Positions 7,395 to 16,396 of a DNA stretch of 64,000 nt are shown here, piece after piece. Position 1 is the stretch's first letter, and every line of letters starts with the position of its first letter. Both the position numbers and the translations under genes were made by a program. This DNA is from Chloroflexota bacterium (GTDB lineage Bacteria; Chloroflexota; Anaerolineae; Anaerolineales; DRMV01): positions 1 to 64,000 of the forward strand of contig DRMV01000041.1 in the NCBI GenBank assembly GCA_011322445.1. The letters run 5' to 3'. The notes below the pieces were generated by a model. The model searched no databases, had not been told where the DNA came from, and saw only the letters and a list, made by a program, of their open reading frames with translations.

Positions 7395-10300
7395 CTAAAA
7401 ACCTTCCAGTTTGCTGAAATCAGCCACGCCGTCGGCTAAGGCGGCGATGCGCTGCAGCAGCCCTAAGCGGTTGCGGCGCAGGGTTTCGTCTTCGGCCATC
7501 ACCAGCACGTCTTCAAAGAAGCGTTCAATGGCCGGTTTCATGGGCAGGAAGGCGGCGAAGAAGTCGTCCACGCTGCCAGGGCAGCGCGGGGTCGCTTCGG
7601 CTTGTTGCAGGGCTTGCCAGAGAGAGCGCTCGGCGTCTTCTACGAACGCGTCGGGGTTGACCTCGTAGCGCGGCTGGCCGCGGGTGATGCGCACGCAGCG
7701 GGCGTAGGCGGGCAAAATCTGCGGCCAGTCTTTCCGCTGCACCCAGGCGTTCAGTTCGCGCACGGCCTGGGCGGCGCGGGCGGGGTTGTGCCCCTGGGCG
7801 GCCAGCACGGCATCCACCACATCGTAGCGGTAGCCTTGCTCCAGCAGCAGGTTGCGCAGGCGCTCCACGATGAAGGCCAGCACGGCCTGTTTGGCTGCGG
7901 CGGTGGCCTCAATGGGCAGGTGCTGCGCCGCGGCTTCCAGCCCCTGCCGCAGGTCAAAGTCCAGATTCCATGCCATCAGGGCTTGCACCAGGCCGAGGGC
8001 GGCGCGGCGCTGGGCGAAGGGGTCTTTGGCGCCGGAAGGCGCCAGCCCGGCTGCGAAAAGCCCCATCAGGGTATCCAGCCGGTCGGCGATGCCCACGGTG
8101 AGGCCGATTTTGCTCTTGGGCACTTCGTCGCCGGTGAAGCGGGGCAGGTAGTGCTCGTAAATGGCGTCGGCCACCGCGGGGGCTTCGCCGCCCCAGAGGG
8201 CGTAGTAACGCCCCATGATGCCCTGCAGGGAGGTCATCTCGACCACCATGTTGGTGGCGAGGTCGGCCTTGCAGAGTTCGGCCGCGCGGCGGGTGGCCTG
8301 CAGTTCGGCGTCGTTCAGGCCGAGCATGGGGGCGAGGTCGTCCACCAGGGTGCGGATGCGTTGGGTTTTATCCCACATGGAACCCAAGTCGGCCTGGAAG
8401 GTCAGGGTTTTCAGTTTGGGCAGGAAGTCTTCCAATTTGTGCCTGCGGTCTTCGCGGATGAAGTAGGCCGCGTCGGCGAAGCGGGCGCGGATGACGTCTT
8501 CGTTGCCCTGGACGATTTCGGGGAAGATCTCACCCCTCCCCCGCTGCGCCTCGCCCGGCCTTCGACTTCGCTCAGGCCAGGTGCTCGGCGCAGCCACCCC
8601 CTCCCCTCCCTTAGCAAGGGAGGGGAGGGGGCCGGGGGGTGGGGTGAGATCCGGCTTGTTCGCCACGGTGATGAAGTAGGGCAGCAAGTCGCCGTCCTTT
8701 TCCACCGGGAAGTAGCGCTGGTGCTTCTTCATCACGGCAATCAGCACTTCGCGGGGCAGTTCCAGGTATTCTTCCTCGAAGGTGCCGCGCAGCGCGGTGG
8801 GGGCTTCCACAAGGTGGGTGACTTCGTTGATGAGGGCCTCGTCGTCCGGCACGGTGCCGCCAACTTCGGCCGCGAGGGCTTTCACCTGCGCGAGGATGCG
8901 CTCACGGCGCTCGGCGGGGTCGAGCACGATGCCTTGGGCTTCCAGGGCGGCGAAATAGTCGGCGGGGGTGGCGACGGCGATGGTTTCGGGTTCCAAAAAG
9001 CGCAGGCCGCGGGTGGCCTTGCCGCTGACTAAGCCGGCGTAGGCAAAGGGCACTTCGCGGTCGCCTAACAGCGCCAGCAGCCAGCGCACCGGGCGGGAAA
9101 ACGCGGTGCGGGCGGCGTTCCAGCGCATGGTCTGGGCAAAGCGCAGGCCGGCGATAAGGTCGGGCAGGGCTTCGGCCAGCACTTCGGTGGCCGGGCGGCC
9201 TTCCTCGCGCACCACGGCGACCACATAGCGCCCGCCGCCGATTTCCCGCACTTCCAGATCTTCCACGGCCACGCCCTTGCTGCGGGCAAAGCCCTGCGCG
9301 GCCTTGGTGGGGTTGCCGTCGGCGTCGTAGGCACGGTCGGCGGGCGGGCCTTTCACCACCTGCTCGCGGTCGGGCTGGCGGGGGGCCAGGTCGCGGACGT
9401 GCACCACTAAGCGGCGGGGGGTGCCCAAAATGCGCACTTCGCCGTGGGCTAAGCGCAGGCGTTCCAGCAGCGCGGGCACGGCTTCCTGCAATTGCGCCAG
9501 CGCGGTGTCCAGTTCGGCGGGGGGCAGTTCCTCGGTGCCCACTTCCAGCAGGAAATCAGCGGGGGCGTCGGGCGGTGGGGGCGGCGCGGGCACTTCGGGC
9601 GGGGTGTAAACCGCCTTGCTGTCGGCGCGCCCCCACGGGAAGCCCAGTTCCTCCCGCTGGGCGATGTAGGCTTCGGCCACCTGCCGGGCTTGGTCGCGCA
9701 TCCGGCCGAAGAAGTGCTGCCGCTCGGTGACGCCGATGGCGCCGCGGGTATCCAAAATATTGAAAATGTGCGAGCACTTGAGCACATAGTCGTGCGCGGG
9801 CATCACCAGCCCTTCGGCAATGCATCGGGCGGCTTCGGCTTCGTAAATGCGGTAGAGCTCGTGCAGGCGTTCCACATCCGCAAGTTCAAAACTGTATTTG
9901 CTGAATTCCTGCTCGTTTTGCAGGTGCAGGTCGCCGTAGGTGCGCTGCTCGTTCCACTGAATGGCTTTGAAATCGCGCACCCGCTGCAGCGCCATGGCGA
10001 TGCGTTCCAGGCCATAGGTGATTTCCACGGCCACGGGGTCCAGGTTTTGGCCGCCCGCCTGCTGGAAGTAGGTGAACTGGGTGATTTCCAGGCCGTTCAG
10101 CCACACTTCCCAGCCCAGCCCCCACGCGCCCAAGGCGGGGCTTTTCCAGTTGTCTTCCACAAAGCGGATGTCGTGGATTTTGGGGTCAATGCCCAACGCC
10201 TCAAGGGATTTGAGGTAGAGTTCCTGCGGGTTGCCCGGGTCGGGCTTCAAAATGACCTGGAACTGGTAGTGCATCTGCAGGCGGTTGGGGTTTTCGCCAT

Positions 10301-10502
10301 AGCGCCCGTCGTCGGGGCGGATGGAAGGCTCAACATAAGCCACGTTCCACGGCTCAGGGCCGAGGACGCGCAGCACGGTGGCAGGGTTCATGGTGCCCGC
10401 GCCCACTTCGGTGTGGTAAGGCTGCCAGATGAGGCAGCCCTGCTCTGCCCAGTAGCGTTGCAGGGTGAAGATAATCGATTGGAAGTCGAGGGATTGCGGC
10501 AT
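7395..10502 (-). CDS. glyQS: Glycyl-tRNA synthetase, fused alpha and beta chains
   Basis: 1035 aa. Charges tRNA-Gly with glycine. Residues 1-300 are the class II catalytic alpha chain ([38 protein letters not shown]); a Pro-rich linker (about 303-315) leads to the beta chain ([16 protein letters not shown]), ending in the DALR-type tRNA-binding domain. Bacterial GlyRS of this type is usually two proteins; single-chain forms are known, for example in Chlamydia. Residues 618-659 are a 42-residue foreign insert encoded by a palindromic repeat (8526-8651) between FITVANKP and [11 protein letters not shown]. All flanking motifs are intact, so the enzyme is probably functional. GGAGGG ribosome site; terminator downstream. 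Confidence 0.95.
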   Translation of the reverse strand: MPQSLDFQSIIFTLQRYWAEQGCLIWQPYHTEVGAGTMNPATVLRVLGPEPWNVAYVEPSIRPDDGRYGENPNRLQMHYQFQVILKPDPGNPQELYLKSLEALGIDPKIHDIRFVEDNWKSPALGAWGLGWEVWLNGLEITQFTYFQQAGGQNLDPVAVEITYGLERIAMALQRVRDFKAIQWNEQRTYGDLHLQNEQEFSKYSFELADVERLHELYRIYEAEAARCIAEGLVMPAHDYVLKCSHIFNILDTRGAIGVTERQHFFGRMRDQARQVAEAYIAQREELGFPWGRADSKAVYTPPEVPAPPPPPDAPADFLLEVGTEELPPAELDTALAQLQEAVPALLERLRLAHGEVRILGTPRRLVVHVRDLAPRQPDREQVVKGPPADRAYDADGNPTKAAQGFARSKGVAVEDLEVREIGGGRYVVAVVREEGRPATEVLAEALPDLIAGLRFAQTMRWNAARTAFSRPVRWLLALLGDREVPFAYAGLVSGKATRGLRFLEPETIAVATPADYFAALEAQGIVLDPAERRERILAQVKALAAEVGGTVPDDEALINEVTHLVEAPTALRGTFEEEYLELPREVLIAVMKKHQRYFPVEKDGDLLPYFITVANKPDLTPPPGPLPSLAKGGEGVAAPSTWPERSRRPGEAQRGRGEIFPEIVQGNEDVIRARFADAAYFIREDRRHKLEDFLPKLKTLTFQADLGSMWDKTQRIRTLVDDLAPMLGLNDAELQATRRAAELCKADLATNMVVEMTSLQGIMGRYYALWGGEAPAVADAIYEHYLPRFTGDEVPKSKIGLTVGIADRLDTLMGLFAAGLAPSGAKDPFAQRRAALGLVQALMAWNLDFDLRQGLEAAAQHLPIEATAAAKQAVLAFIVERLRNLLLEQGYRYDVVDAVLAAQGHNPARAAQAVRELNAWVQRKDWPQILPAYARCVRITRGQPRYEVNPDAFVEDAERSLWQALQQAEATPRCPGSVDDFFAAFLPMKPAIERFFEDVLVMAEDETLRRNRLGLLQRIAALADGVADFSKLEGF
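8526..8651. mobile_element. Palindromic element inserted in frame within glyQS
   Basis: 126 bp bounded by perfect 11-bp inverted ends (GATCTCACCCC / GGGGTGAGATC), which extend imperfectly into C/G runs. Inside are a strong hairpin around TTAGCAAG (CCCCTCCCCTCCC with its complement) and the motif CCTTCGACTTCGCTCAGG. Length is 42 codons exactly and the ends coincide with codon boundaries (residues 618-659 of GlyQS). No clear target duplication is visible. It behaves like a short non-autonomous palindromic repeat comparable to the in-gene Rickettsia palindromic elements. Confidence 0.82.
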
Positions 10503-10544
10503 GGGAAGCCCTCCTGAAAAGCGTTGGCTTGCACAACAAGAGGT

Positions 10545-10553
10545 ATTGTACCA
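10545..10553 (-). promoter_or_regulatory. Extended -10 promoter of glyQS
   Basis: Minus-strand TGGTACAAT about 42 nt before the glyQS ATG, in the divergent lysS-glyQS gap. Confidence 0.55.
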
Positions 10554-10611
10554 AAAGGAAAGCGCGTGCCCCAGGAAAGCGTCGATTTTGCCGCTTGCTT
10601 TTCCTCACCAA

Positions 10612-10620
10612 TGTTATAAT
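10612..10620 (+). promoter_or_regulatory. Extended -10 promoter of lysS
   Basis: TGTTATAAT, a perfect extended -10, 29 nt before the lysS ATG. No good -35 at standard spacing. Confidence 0.6.
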
Positions 10621-10649
10621 CGACACAAACCTATTGCATCGAGGCCGTT

Positions 10650-12215
10650 ATGCCCCACGAGTTCAACAAGTTAGAGCAAACCCGTTTAGCGAAACTGGAA
10701 CGCCTGCGCGAAATGGGAATAGAGCCTTACCCCAACCGCGCAGAGCGCACGCATACTGCTGCCGAGGCCAAAGCAGTGCTGGAAACCGCGGAGGCCGCCG
10801 GCGATGCCGAAGCCCCGCGCGTCACCGTTGCAGGAAGGCTGCGCGCCATGCGCCCGATGGGAAAAATTACCTTTGCCCACATTGAAGACGAAAGCGGGCG
10901 CATTCAGTTGTTCTTCCAGGCCAACACCTTGGGCAAAGAGCGCCTCAAGACCTTCAACAAGCTCTTTGATTTGGGCGACTTCGTTCAGGCCAGTGGCTTC
11001 CTCTTCCGTACCCGCACCGGCGAAATCACGGTGCACGTGGAAGATTTTCGTATGTTGGCGAAGGCCATCACCCCGTTGCCGCCCGCCAAGGACGAAGTGG
11101 CCGAAGACGGCACCATTGTGCGCCACGCGGTGCTGGCCGACCCGGAAACCCGCTATCGCCAGCGCTATGCCGATTTGGCCGTCAACCCTGAAGTGCGCGA
11201 GATTTTCCGCACGCGCGCCAAAATCGTGCGCGCCTTGCGGGAGTTCCTGGATGCGCGCGGTTTCCTGGAAGTGGAAACCCCCATTTTGCAGCCGATTTAC
11301 GGCGGCGCTGCAGCCCGGCCTTTTGTGACCTATCACAATCAACTGAAGCAGAAACTTTACCTGCGCATTTCTTTTGAACTTTACCTCAAGCGCTTGCTGG
11401 TGGGCATGTTCGAAAAGGTTTACGAAATCGGCCGCGATTTCCGCAACGAGGGCATTTCCTTCAAGCACAACCCCGAATTTACCCAGTTGGAGTTTTACTG
11501 GGCTTATGCCGATTACCAGAAGGTGATGGCGCTGACCGAGGAAATGCTGGCCTACGTGGCCGATACGGTGCTCGGCACGCGCAAAATCACCTGGCAGGGG
11601 CACGAAATTGACCTCAACCCGCCGTGGAAACGGATGGAACTGCGTCAGGGCCTGCTGGAAGCCACTGGCGTGGATATTGCTGCTTATCCCGACGCCGAGA
11701 GCCTGGCGGCGGCGATGAAGGCGCAGGGGTTGGAACCCAAGCCCGGCGCGCCGCGCGGCAAACTCATTGACCAGATGGTGGGCGATTTCCTCGAGCCTAC
11801 TTTTATCCAGCCTACCTTTCTCTACGACTACCCGCGCGATATTTCCCCTCTGGCGAAAGCCAAGCCTGGCGACCCCACCACGGTGGAGCGTTTCGAGGGC
11901 TTCATTGGCGGCATGGAATTGTGCAACGCGTTCACCGAACTCAACGACCCCCTCGACCAGGAAGCCCGTTTTCTGGAAATGGGGCGTACTTATGCTGCTG
12001 ACGACGAGGAACGCCACCCGATTGACGAAGATTACCTGCGCGCCATGCGTTACGGGATGCCGCCCAACGGTGGCTTTGGCATGGGCATCGACCGTTTGAC
12101 CATGCTTTTTACGGATAAGCACAGCATTCGCGAAGTCATCCTGTTCCCGCACCTGCGCGAGCGCGGTGAAAGCGGCAACGCAGCCGAAGCAGAGCCGCCA
12201 GAAGCGCTTTCCTGA
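10650..12215 (+). CDS. lysS: Lysyl-tRNA synthetase, class II
   Basis: 521 aa. Charges tRNA-Lys. An N-terminal OB-fold anticodon domain (VTVAGRLRAMRPMGKITFAH) precedes the class II core: motif 1 around FLEVETPILQPIYGGAAARP, motif 2 FRNEGISFKHNPEFTQLEFY, motif 3 GMGIDRLTMLFTD. Length is typical. Runs divergently from glyQS with its own extended -10 box. It is followed after 29 nt by a small signalling gene, so it may share a transcript with the kinase genes. Confidence 0.96.
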   Translation: MPHEFNKLEQTRLAKLERLREMGIEPYPNRAERTHTAAEAKAVLETAEAAGDAEAPRVTVAGRLRAMRPMGKITFAHIEDESGRIQLFFQANTLGKERLKTFNKLFDLGDFVQASGFLFRTRTGEITVHVEDFRMLAKAITPLPPAKDEVAEDGTIVRHAVLADPETRYRQRYADLAVNPEVREIFRTRAKIVRALREFLDARGFLEVETPILQPIYGGAAARPFVTYHNQLKQKLYLRISFELYLKRLLVGMFEKVYEIGRDFRNEGISFKHNPEFTQLEFYWAYADYQKVMALTEEMLAYVADTVLGTRKITWQGHEIDLNPPWKRMELRQGLLEATGVDIAAYPDAESLAAAMKAQGLEPKPGAPRGKLIDQMVGDFLEPTFIQPTFLYDYPRDISPLAKAKPGDPTTVERFEGFIGGMELCNAFTELNDPLDQEARFLEMGRTYAADDEERHPIDEDYLRAMRYGMPPNGGFGMGIDRLTMLFTDKHSIREVILFPHLRERGESGNAAEAEPPEALS

Positions 12216-12244
12216 ACGCCCGCCGCCACTTTGAGGAGGCAGCC

Positions 12245-12541
12245 GTGGAAACCCAGGGGCAAGCCAATGTGTGGCAGGAACTGGCAGAGCTGGTCAATGC
12301 CCTGCCTTTGGAAGAGCGTCGGCGTTTGCGCGACGCCTTGCGCCGCTGGACGCATGACCTCGGCCACAATATCGGCCTGGTGCGCACCAGCGAGGGGCTG
12401 ATGCGGCGAGAAATGGAGCAGGCGGCGTTGGTGGTTGACACCGAATTGCTGGATATTATCGGGGGGGCTGCTCGTAGCCTGATGGAATTGTTGGCGGAGG
12501 TGCGCCAATTGCCGGAACACATTGACGATAAAACACCGTGA
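12245..12541 (+). CDS. Small helical protein resembling a stand-alone histidine-kinase dimerisation/phosphoacceptor domain
   Basis: 98 aa, GTG start preceded by GAGGAGG. Predicted to be almost all helix. RRWTHDLGHNIGLVRTSEGL resembles the H-box helix of HisKA domains (compare HELRTPL), with His37 and His41 as candidate phosphoacceptors. It has no ATPase domain. Its position directly before two histidine kinases supports a role as a phosphotransfer or heterodimerisation partner, which is inference. It could also be an unrelated coiled coil. Confidence 0.6.
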   Translation: METQGQANVWQELAELVNALPLEERRRLRDALRRWTHDLGHNIGLVRTSEGLMRREMEQAALVVDTELLDIIGGAARSLMELLAEVRQLPEHIDDKTP

Positions 12542-12553
12542 AAGCAGCGCGTC

Positions 12554-12569
12554 TGGCACGATTCGTGCT
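12554..12569 (+). promoter_or_regulatory. Sigma-54-like -24/-12 motif
   Basis: TGGCACG-ATTC-GTGCT matches the sigma-54 consensus except for one base of the -12 half. It lies 57 nt before the first kinase gene. Use depends on whether the organism has RpoN, which cannot be seen here. An overlapping TGC-TATGGT (12566-12574) could act as an ordinary extended -10. Confidence 0.3.
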
Positions 12570-12625
12570 ATGGTAGCCAGGGGGCACGGGGCTGCGTGGC
12601 CGTGTAGCGATGGCGAGGGTATGTT

Positions 12626-14305
12626 ATGAGCAGAACACAACCGCGTGAACGCATTCTGGTGGTGGAGCCTGATCCCGAAATTGCCGATGTGGTGGCGCGG
12701 CAAAGCCTGCAACCGCTGCATTACCGCGTGCGGGTGGTAGGCGACGCGGGGGCGGCGTTGCAAGAAAGCCTGCGGTTTGCGCCGCACCTCATCATTACCG
12801 ACCTGCACCTGCCCGATTTGAGCGGCAAGGACCTGCTGGCGGCCTTGAGTTCCCAGAGCAGCGATGCCCCCATCATCGTAATTGCCGATGCCGGCGAAGA
12901 GCACGACATCGTGCAGGCTTTTCGGCTGGGCGCGGCCGATTTCCTGCTTTGGCCCATGCAGGAAACCGAGGTGGTCTCGGCCGTTGAGCGTGTGCTCACC
13001 CAGGTGCGGGAACGGCAGGCCAAATTGCACCTTGCCCAGCAGTTGGAGAAGGCCAACAAGGAACTCCAGCGCCGGGTGCGGGAACTCACCACCCTCTTCG
13101 ACCTCGCCAAAACCATGGCCTCAGCCACCAACATGCAGGTGCTGTTTCAGCATGTTGTGGAGGGGGCAGTCCACTTGAGCGAAGCCGATAAAGGCTGGCT
13201 CTTTTTGCGCGATGCCACCAGCAAGCGGCTGACGCTAATGGCGCAAAAGGGGTTGCCCCGCACCCTCGCCGCCCGGGTGGGTAAACCGTGGGATGACGGC
13301 CTTAGCGGCCTGGTGGCGCTCTCCGGGGAGCCACTCAACATCTACGGCGAACCGCTGCGGCGCTTCAAAGTTGCCCAGTTGGGGCAGGCAGCGCTGGTTG
13401 TGCCTATCAAGGTCAAAAAAGAGGTCGTCGCTTTGCTGGCTGTGATGCGTAAAGAAGCGCGGCCTTTTTCTTCTGATGAGCAAGCCCTGTTGGTGGCGCT
13501 GGCCGATTATGCTTCCATCGCCCTGGTCAACGCGCAGTTGTTCCGCACCCTGCAAGAGCACGTTCAGGCCATGCAGCGCACCGCCAAGGCCGCGCGCGAG
13601 GGCGAAAACCTGAAAAACGAATTGCTTCAGAATGTCAGCCATGAACTCCGGACGCCGTTGGGCGTTGCCAAGGGGTATGTGGACATGCTCCTCGCCGGGC
13701 AAATGGGGGAACTGACGCCCGAGCAAAAGCAAACCATCGAAACGGTGCAAAAGCAACTGGCGCAGATTGCCGATATTGTGACTTCGATGACGGCCTTGCA
13801 GGCGGTTTCGCTGGCCCCGGCGCAGTGGGCGCGGGTCAACATCGGCGACCTGGCGCGATTAGCCGTTGCCCGCCAAAAGCCGTATGCCCGGAAGAAGAAA
13901 CTGGTGCTCGATGCCCACATTGTCTCGCAAGATACGGCCGTGCGAGGAGACCCTGACCAGTTGAGCCTGGTCTTCGACCATTTGCTCGACAACGCCATCA
14001 AATTTACCCCCGAGGGCGGCCACATTACCTTGCAAGTGCAGCGCAAGCATGACGAATTTGTCGAAGTGAGTGTGAAGGATACCGGCATTGGCATCCCGCC
14101 GCAACACCTGGAACATATTTTTGAGCGTTTTTACCAGGGCGATGGTTCGACCACGCGCCGCTTTGGGGGGCTGGGGTTAGGGCTTTCGGTCGTCAAGGAA
14201 ATTATCGAGGCCCACAACGGCAAAGTATGGGCTGAGAGCAAAGAAGGCCAGGGTACCACCGTACGGTTCGTGCTGCCTTTGGCGGGTCAGGAAGGGAGTG
14301 GCTGA
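12626..14305 (+). CDS. Histidine kinase with N-terminal receiver and GAF domains
   Basis: 559 aa, no membrane segment, so a cytoplasmic sensor. Receiver domain at 1-125 with phosphoacceptor Asp59 (LIITDLHLPD) but Trp in place of the conserved beta-5 Lys (DFLLWPMQ). Then a coiled linker and a GAF domain (about 150-310). HisKA has NVSHELRTPLG with His339, and the ATPase domain shows DNAIKFTPEGG, DTGIGIP and GLGLSVV. The receiver-first layout suggests it is controlled by another kinase rather than by a membrane signal. Its stop codon overlaps the start of the next kinase by 1 nt, so the two are translationally coupled. Confidence 0.88.
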   Translation: MSRTQPRERILVVEPDPEIADVVARQSLQPLHYRVRVVGDAGAALQESLRFAPHLIITDLHLPDLSGKDLLAALSSQSSDAPIIVIADAGEEHDIVQAFRLGAADFLLWPMQETEVVSAVERVLTQVRERQAKLHLAQQLEKANKELQRRVRELTTLFDLAKTMASATNMQVLFQHVVEGAVHLSEADKGWLFLRDATSKRLTLMAQKGLPRTLAARVGKPWDDGLSGLVALSGEPLNIYGEPLRRFKVAQLGQAALVVPIKVKKEVVALLAVMRKEARPFSSDEQALLVALADYASIALVNAQLFRTLQEHVQAMQRTAKAAREGENLKNELLQNVSHELRTPLGVAKGYVDMLLAGQMGELTPEQKQTIETVQKQLAQIADIVTSMTALQAVSLAPAQWARVNIGDLARLAVARQKPYARKKKLVLDAHIVSQDTAVRGDPDQLSLVFDHLLDNAIKFTPEGGHITLQVQRKHDEFVEVSVKDTGIGIPPQHLEHIFERFYQGDGSTTRRFGGLGLGLSVVKEIIEAHNGKVWAESKEGQGTTVRFVLPLAGQEGSG

Positions 14306-16248
14306 TGGCCTCGGCGACAGTTTTACTCATCATGCTGGATGAAGACGCCCGCCGCCTGGTTGGCAAGGCGTTGCAGGCCGCGGGCTTTGAGGCCAAAGTG
14401 CCGACCGAGGTGGGGGAAGATGGTTTGCCGCGCTTTTCCGAAAGCGTGGAAGCCGATGCCATTCTCGTTGACGAGAAGGCCCTGGCTTTGCCTGCGTTGG
14501 GCGCCTGGCTCGATGGCGTGCCCTATTTGCCGGTGTTGCTCTTCGCGGCGCAGGCTTCGCGTGAAACTTTGCTGCGCGCGGTGCAGGTTGGGGCGATTGA
14601 CATCATCACCCCGCCGGTGCGCTACGAAGACCTTGTGCAGGCCATCCAGCGGGCGTTGACCCGGCAAGAGGCGGTGCGGCGGTGGGTGCGCGAACAAACC
14701 CGTCGGCACACTCAGGAGTTGCAGGGACACATCGACGAATTGCAAACCCTTTTGGAAGTGGGGCGCATTCTCGCTTCGGAATTGGACCCCGATAAAGTGC
14801 TCACGGCCGTGGTCAATGCCGCTGTTGATTTTACCGACGCCGAGGAGAGCACCCTCTTTTTGCTGGATGAGCACACGGGGGAACTTTACCTGCGTGCCTC
14901 GCGCGACCTCCGCTCTGGCGCGGCCAACACACTGCGCTTGAAGGTGAACGATTCCCTCGCCGGCCAGGTAGTGCGCTCCGGCCAGCCGGTGATTTTGGAC
15001 AGCGACTCTCCCGAAAAAATCAAAACGGCTTACCTGGTCCACGCTCTGATTTACGTGCCACTGTTGCTCCACGGGCGAGTGATTGGGGTGCTGGGGGTGG
15101 ACAATCGGGAAAAGCGGGGCGGCTTTACTGAGCGCCACGTGGCCCGCCTGAACGCCCTCGCCGATTACGCCGCCATCGCGCTGGATAACGCGCAATTGTT
15201 TACGGCCACCATCCACGAGCGTCGCAAGTTGGAAACCGTGCTGCGGCACGTCAAAGAAGGTGTGCTGGTGCTGGATGAAAGCGGCGAGGTGGTGCTCATC
15301 AACGATTTGGCCCGCCTGGTGATGGACATCCCCGGCGATACGCAAATCATTGGGCGAACTTTTATTGACCTTTGCCGCAATGCCGAGGTAGAAAAAGGCA
15401 TTCAGCAGGCGTTGGGGGGCAAGGAATACCGCACGGAAATCACCGCGCCCGATGGGCGGGTGTTTAGCCTCCAGGCCATTCCCATCCCCGGCGTGGGCGC
15501 TGCCGTCACCTTCCACGACGTGACCCACTTCAAGGAACTGGACCGCATCAAGAGCGAGTTTGTCAGCGCGGTTTCCCACGATTTGCGCTCGCCTTTGACT
15601 GCCATTTTGGGGTATGTGGAACTCCTGGAGCGGGCGGGCCCTCTGACGCCCATGCAGCAGCACTTCGTGGCGCGCGTCCGCACCAGCGTGCAGAATATCA
15701 CGGCGCTGATCAACGACCTGCTCGACCTGGGGCGCATCGAGGCTGGCTTCGAGGTGGAAAAGGAAGTGCTTTCCATTGCCACGGTTGTGCGTTATGCCGT
15801 TGATGGGCTGTTGCCCCAGGCCGAAGCCAAGCATCAGCACCTGGTGGCCCGTGTTGCCGAGGCGTTACCGCCGGTGCTGGGCAACGCTGTCCGTCTGCGG
15901 CAGATGCTCGATAACATTATCGGCAACGCCATCAAATATACGCCGAAAGGCGGCCTGATTGAGGTGGAAGTCGAGAGCCGCGGTAATCAGGTCATCCTGC
16001 GGGTGCGCGATAATGGGCCGGGCATTCCTCCCAGCGAGCAGCCTTACATTTTCAACAAGTTTTTCCGGGGCAGCAATGTAGCCTCCGAACAGCCGGGCAC
16101 GGGCCTTGGGCTGGCGATTGTCAAGTCCATTGTAGAAAGCCACCACGGACGGGTGTGGGTAAAATCGGAAGTGGGCAAAGGCACCGAGTTTACCGTGGTG
16201 CTGCCGGGGATGGAAAATGGGGGTGGCGCGGCGGAAGACGGCCTGTAA
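14305..16248 (+). CDS. Histidine kinase with degenerate receiver, GAF and PAS domains
   Basis: 647 aa, cytoplasmic. Residues 1-125 are a receiver-like domain with Asp56 (AILVDEKAL), but the beta-5 Lys position reads ITPPVR, so phosphorylation chemistry is probably altered. A GAF domain (about 150-305), a PAS-like domain (VLRHVKEGVLVLDESGEVVL onward), HisKA with AVSHDLRSPLT (His425), and an ATPase domain with GNAIKYTPKGG, DNGPGIPPSE and GTGLGLAIV follow. It appears to be a partner or paralogue of the preceding kinase, from which it is separated by a TGATG overlap. No dedicated response regulator is adjacent. Confidence 0.87.
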   Translation: MASATVLLIMLDEDARRLVGKALQAAGFEAKVPTEVGEDGLPRFSESVEADAILVDEKALALPALGAWLDGVPYLPVLLFAAQASRETLLRAVQVGAIDIITPPVRYEDLVQAIQRALTRQEAVRRWVREQTRRHTQELQGHIDELQTLLEVGRILASELDPDKVLTAVVNAAVDFTDAEESTLFLLDEHTGELYLRASRDLRSGAANTLRLKVNDSLAGQVVRSGQPVILDSDSPEKIKTAYLVHALIYVPLLLHGRVIGVLGVDNREKRGGFTERHVARLNALADYAAIALDNAQLFTATIHERRKLETVLRHVKEGVLVLDESGEVVLINDLARLVMDIPGDTQIIGRTFIDLCRNAEVEKGIQQALGGKEYRTEITAPDGRVFSLQAIPIPGVGAAVTFHDVTHFKELDRIKSEFVSAVSHDLRSPLTAILGYVELLERAGPLTPMQQHFVARVRTSVQNITALINDLLDLGRIEAGFEVEKEVLSIATVVRYAVDGLLPQAEAKHQHLVARVAEALPPVLGNAVRLRQMLDNIIGNAIKYTPKGGLIEVEVESRGNQVILRVRDNGPGIPPSEQPYIFNKFFRGSNVASEQPGTGLGLAIVKSIVESHHGRVWVKSEVGKGTEFTVVLPGMENGGGAAEDGL

Positions 16249-16396
16249 GCCGCGGCCGGTTCGCGTGTGCCGTGATGGCTCTTTTGCCCCTCTACGGGGT
16301 GAAGGCTTACCCCTGGCAGGCCTGCCGTGAGAAGTCTGTTGCTTTTGGCGTTTTCCCTTAACACGCGACCTGCCTCCACGTGATGATGGAAAGACT

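Noticed and set aside
16249-16396. Possible small gene or terminator between the second kinase and queG
   Set aside because: Only a 12-bp GGCAGGCCTGCC palindrome (16315-16326) and short GC pairings are present; no T-run and no open frame with a ribosome site.
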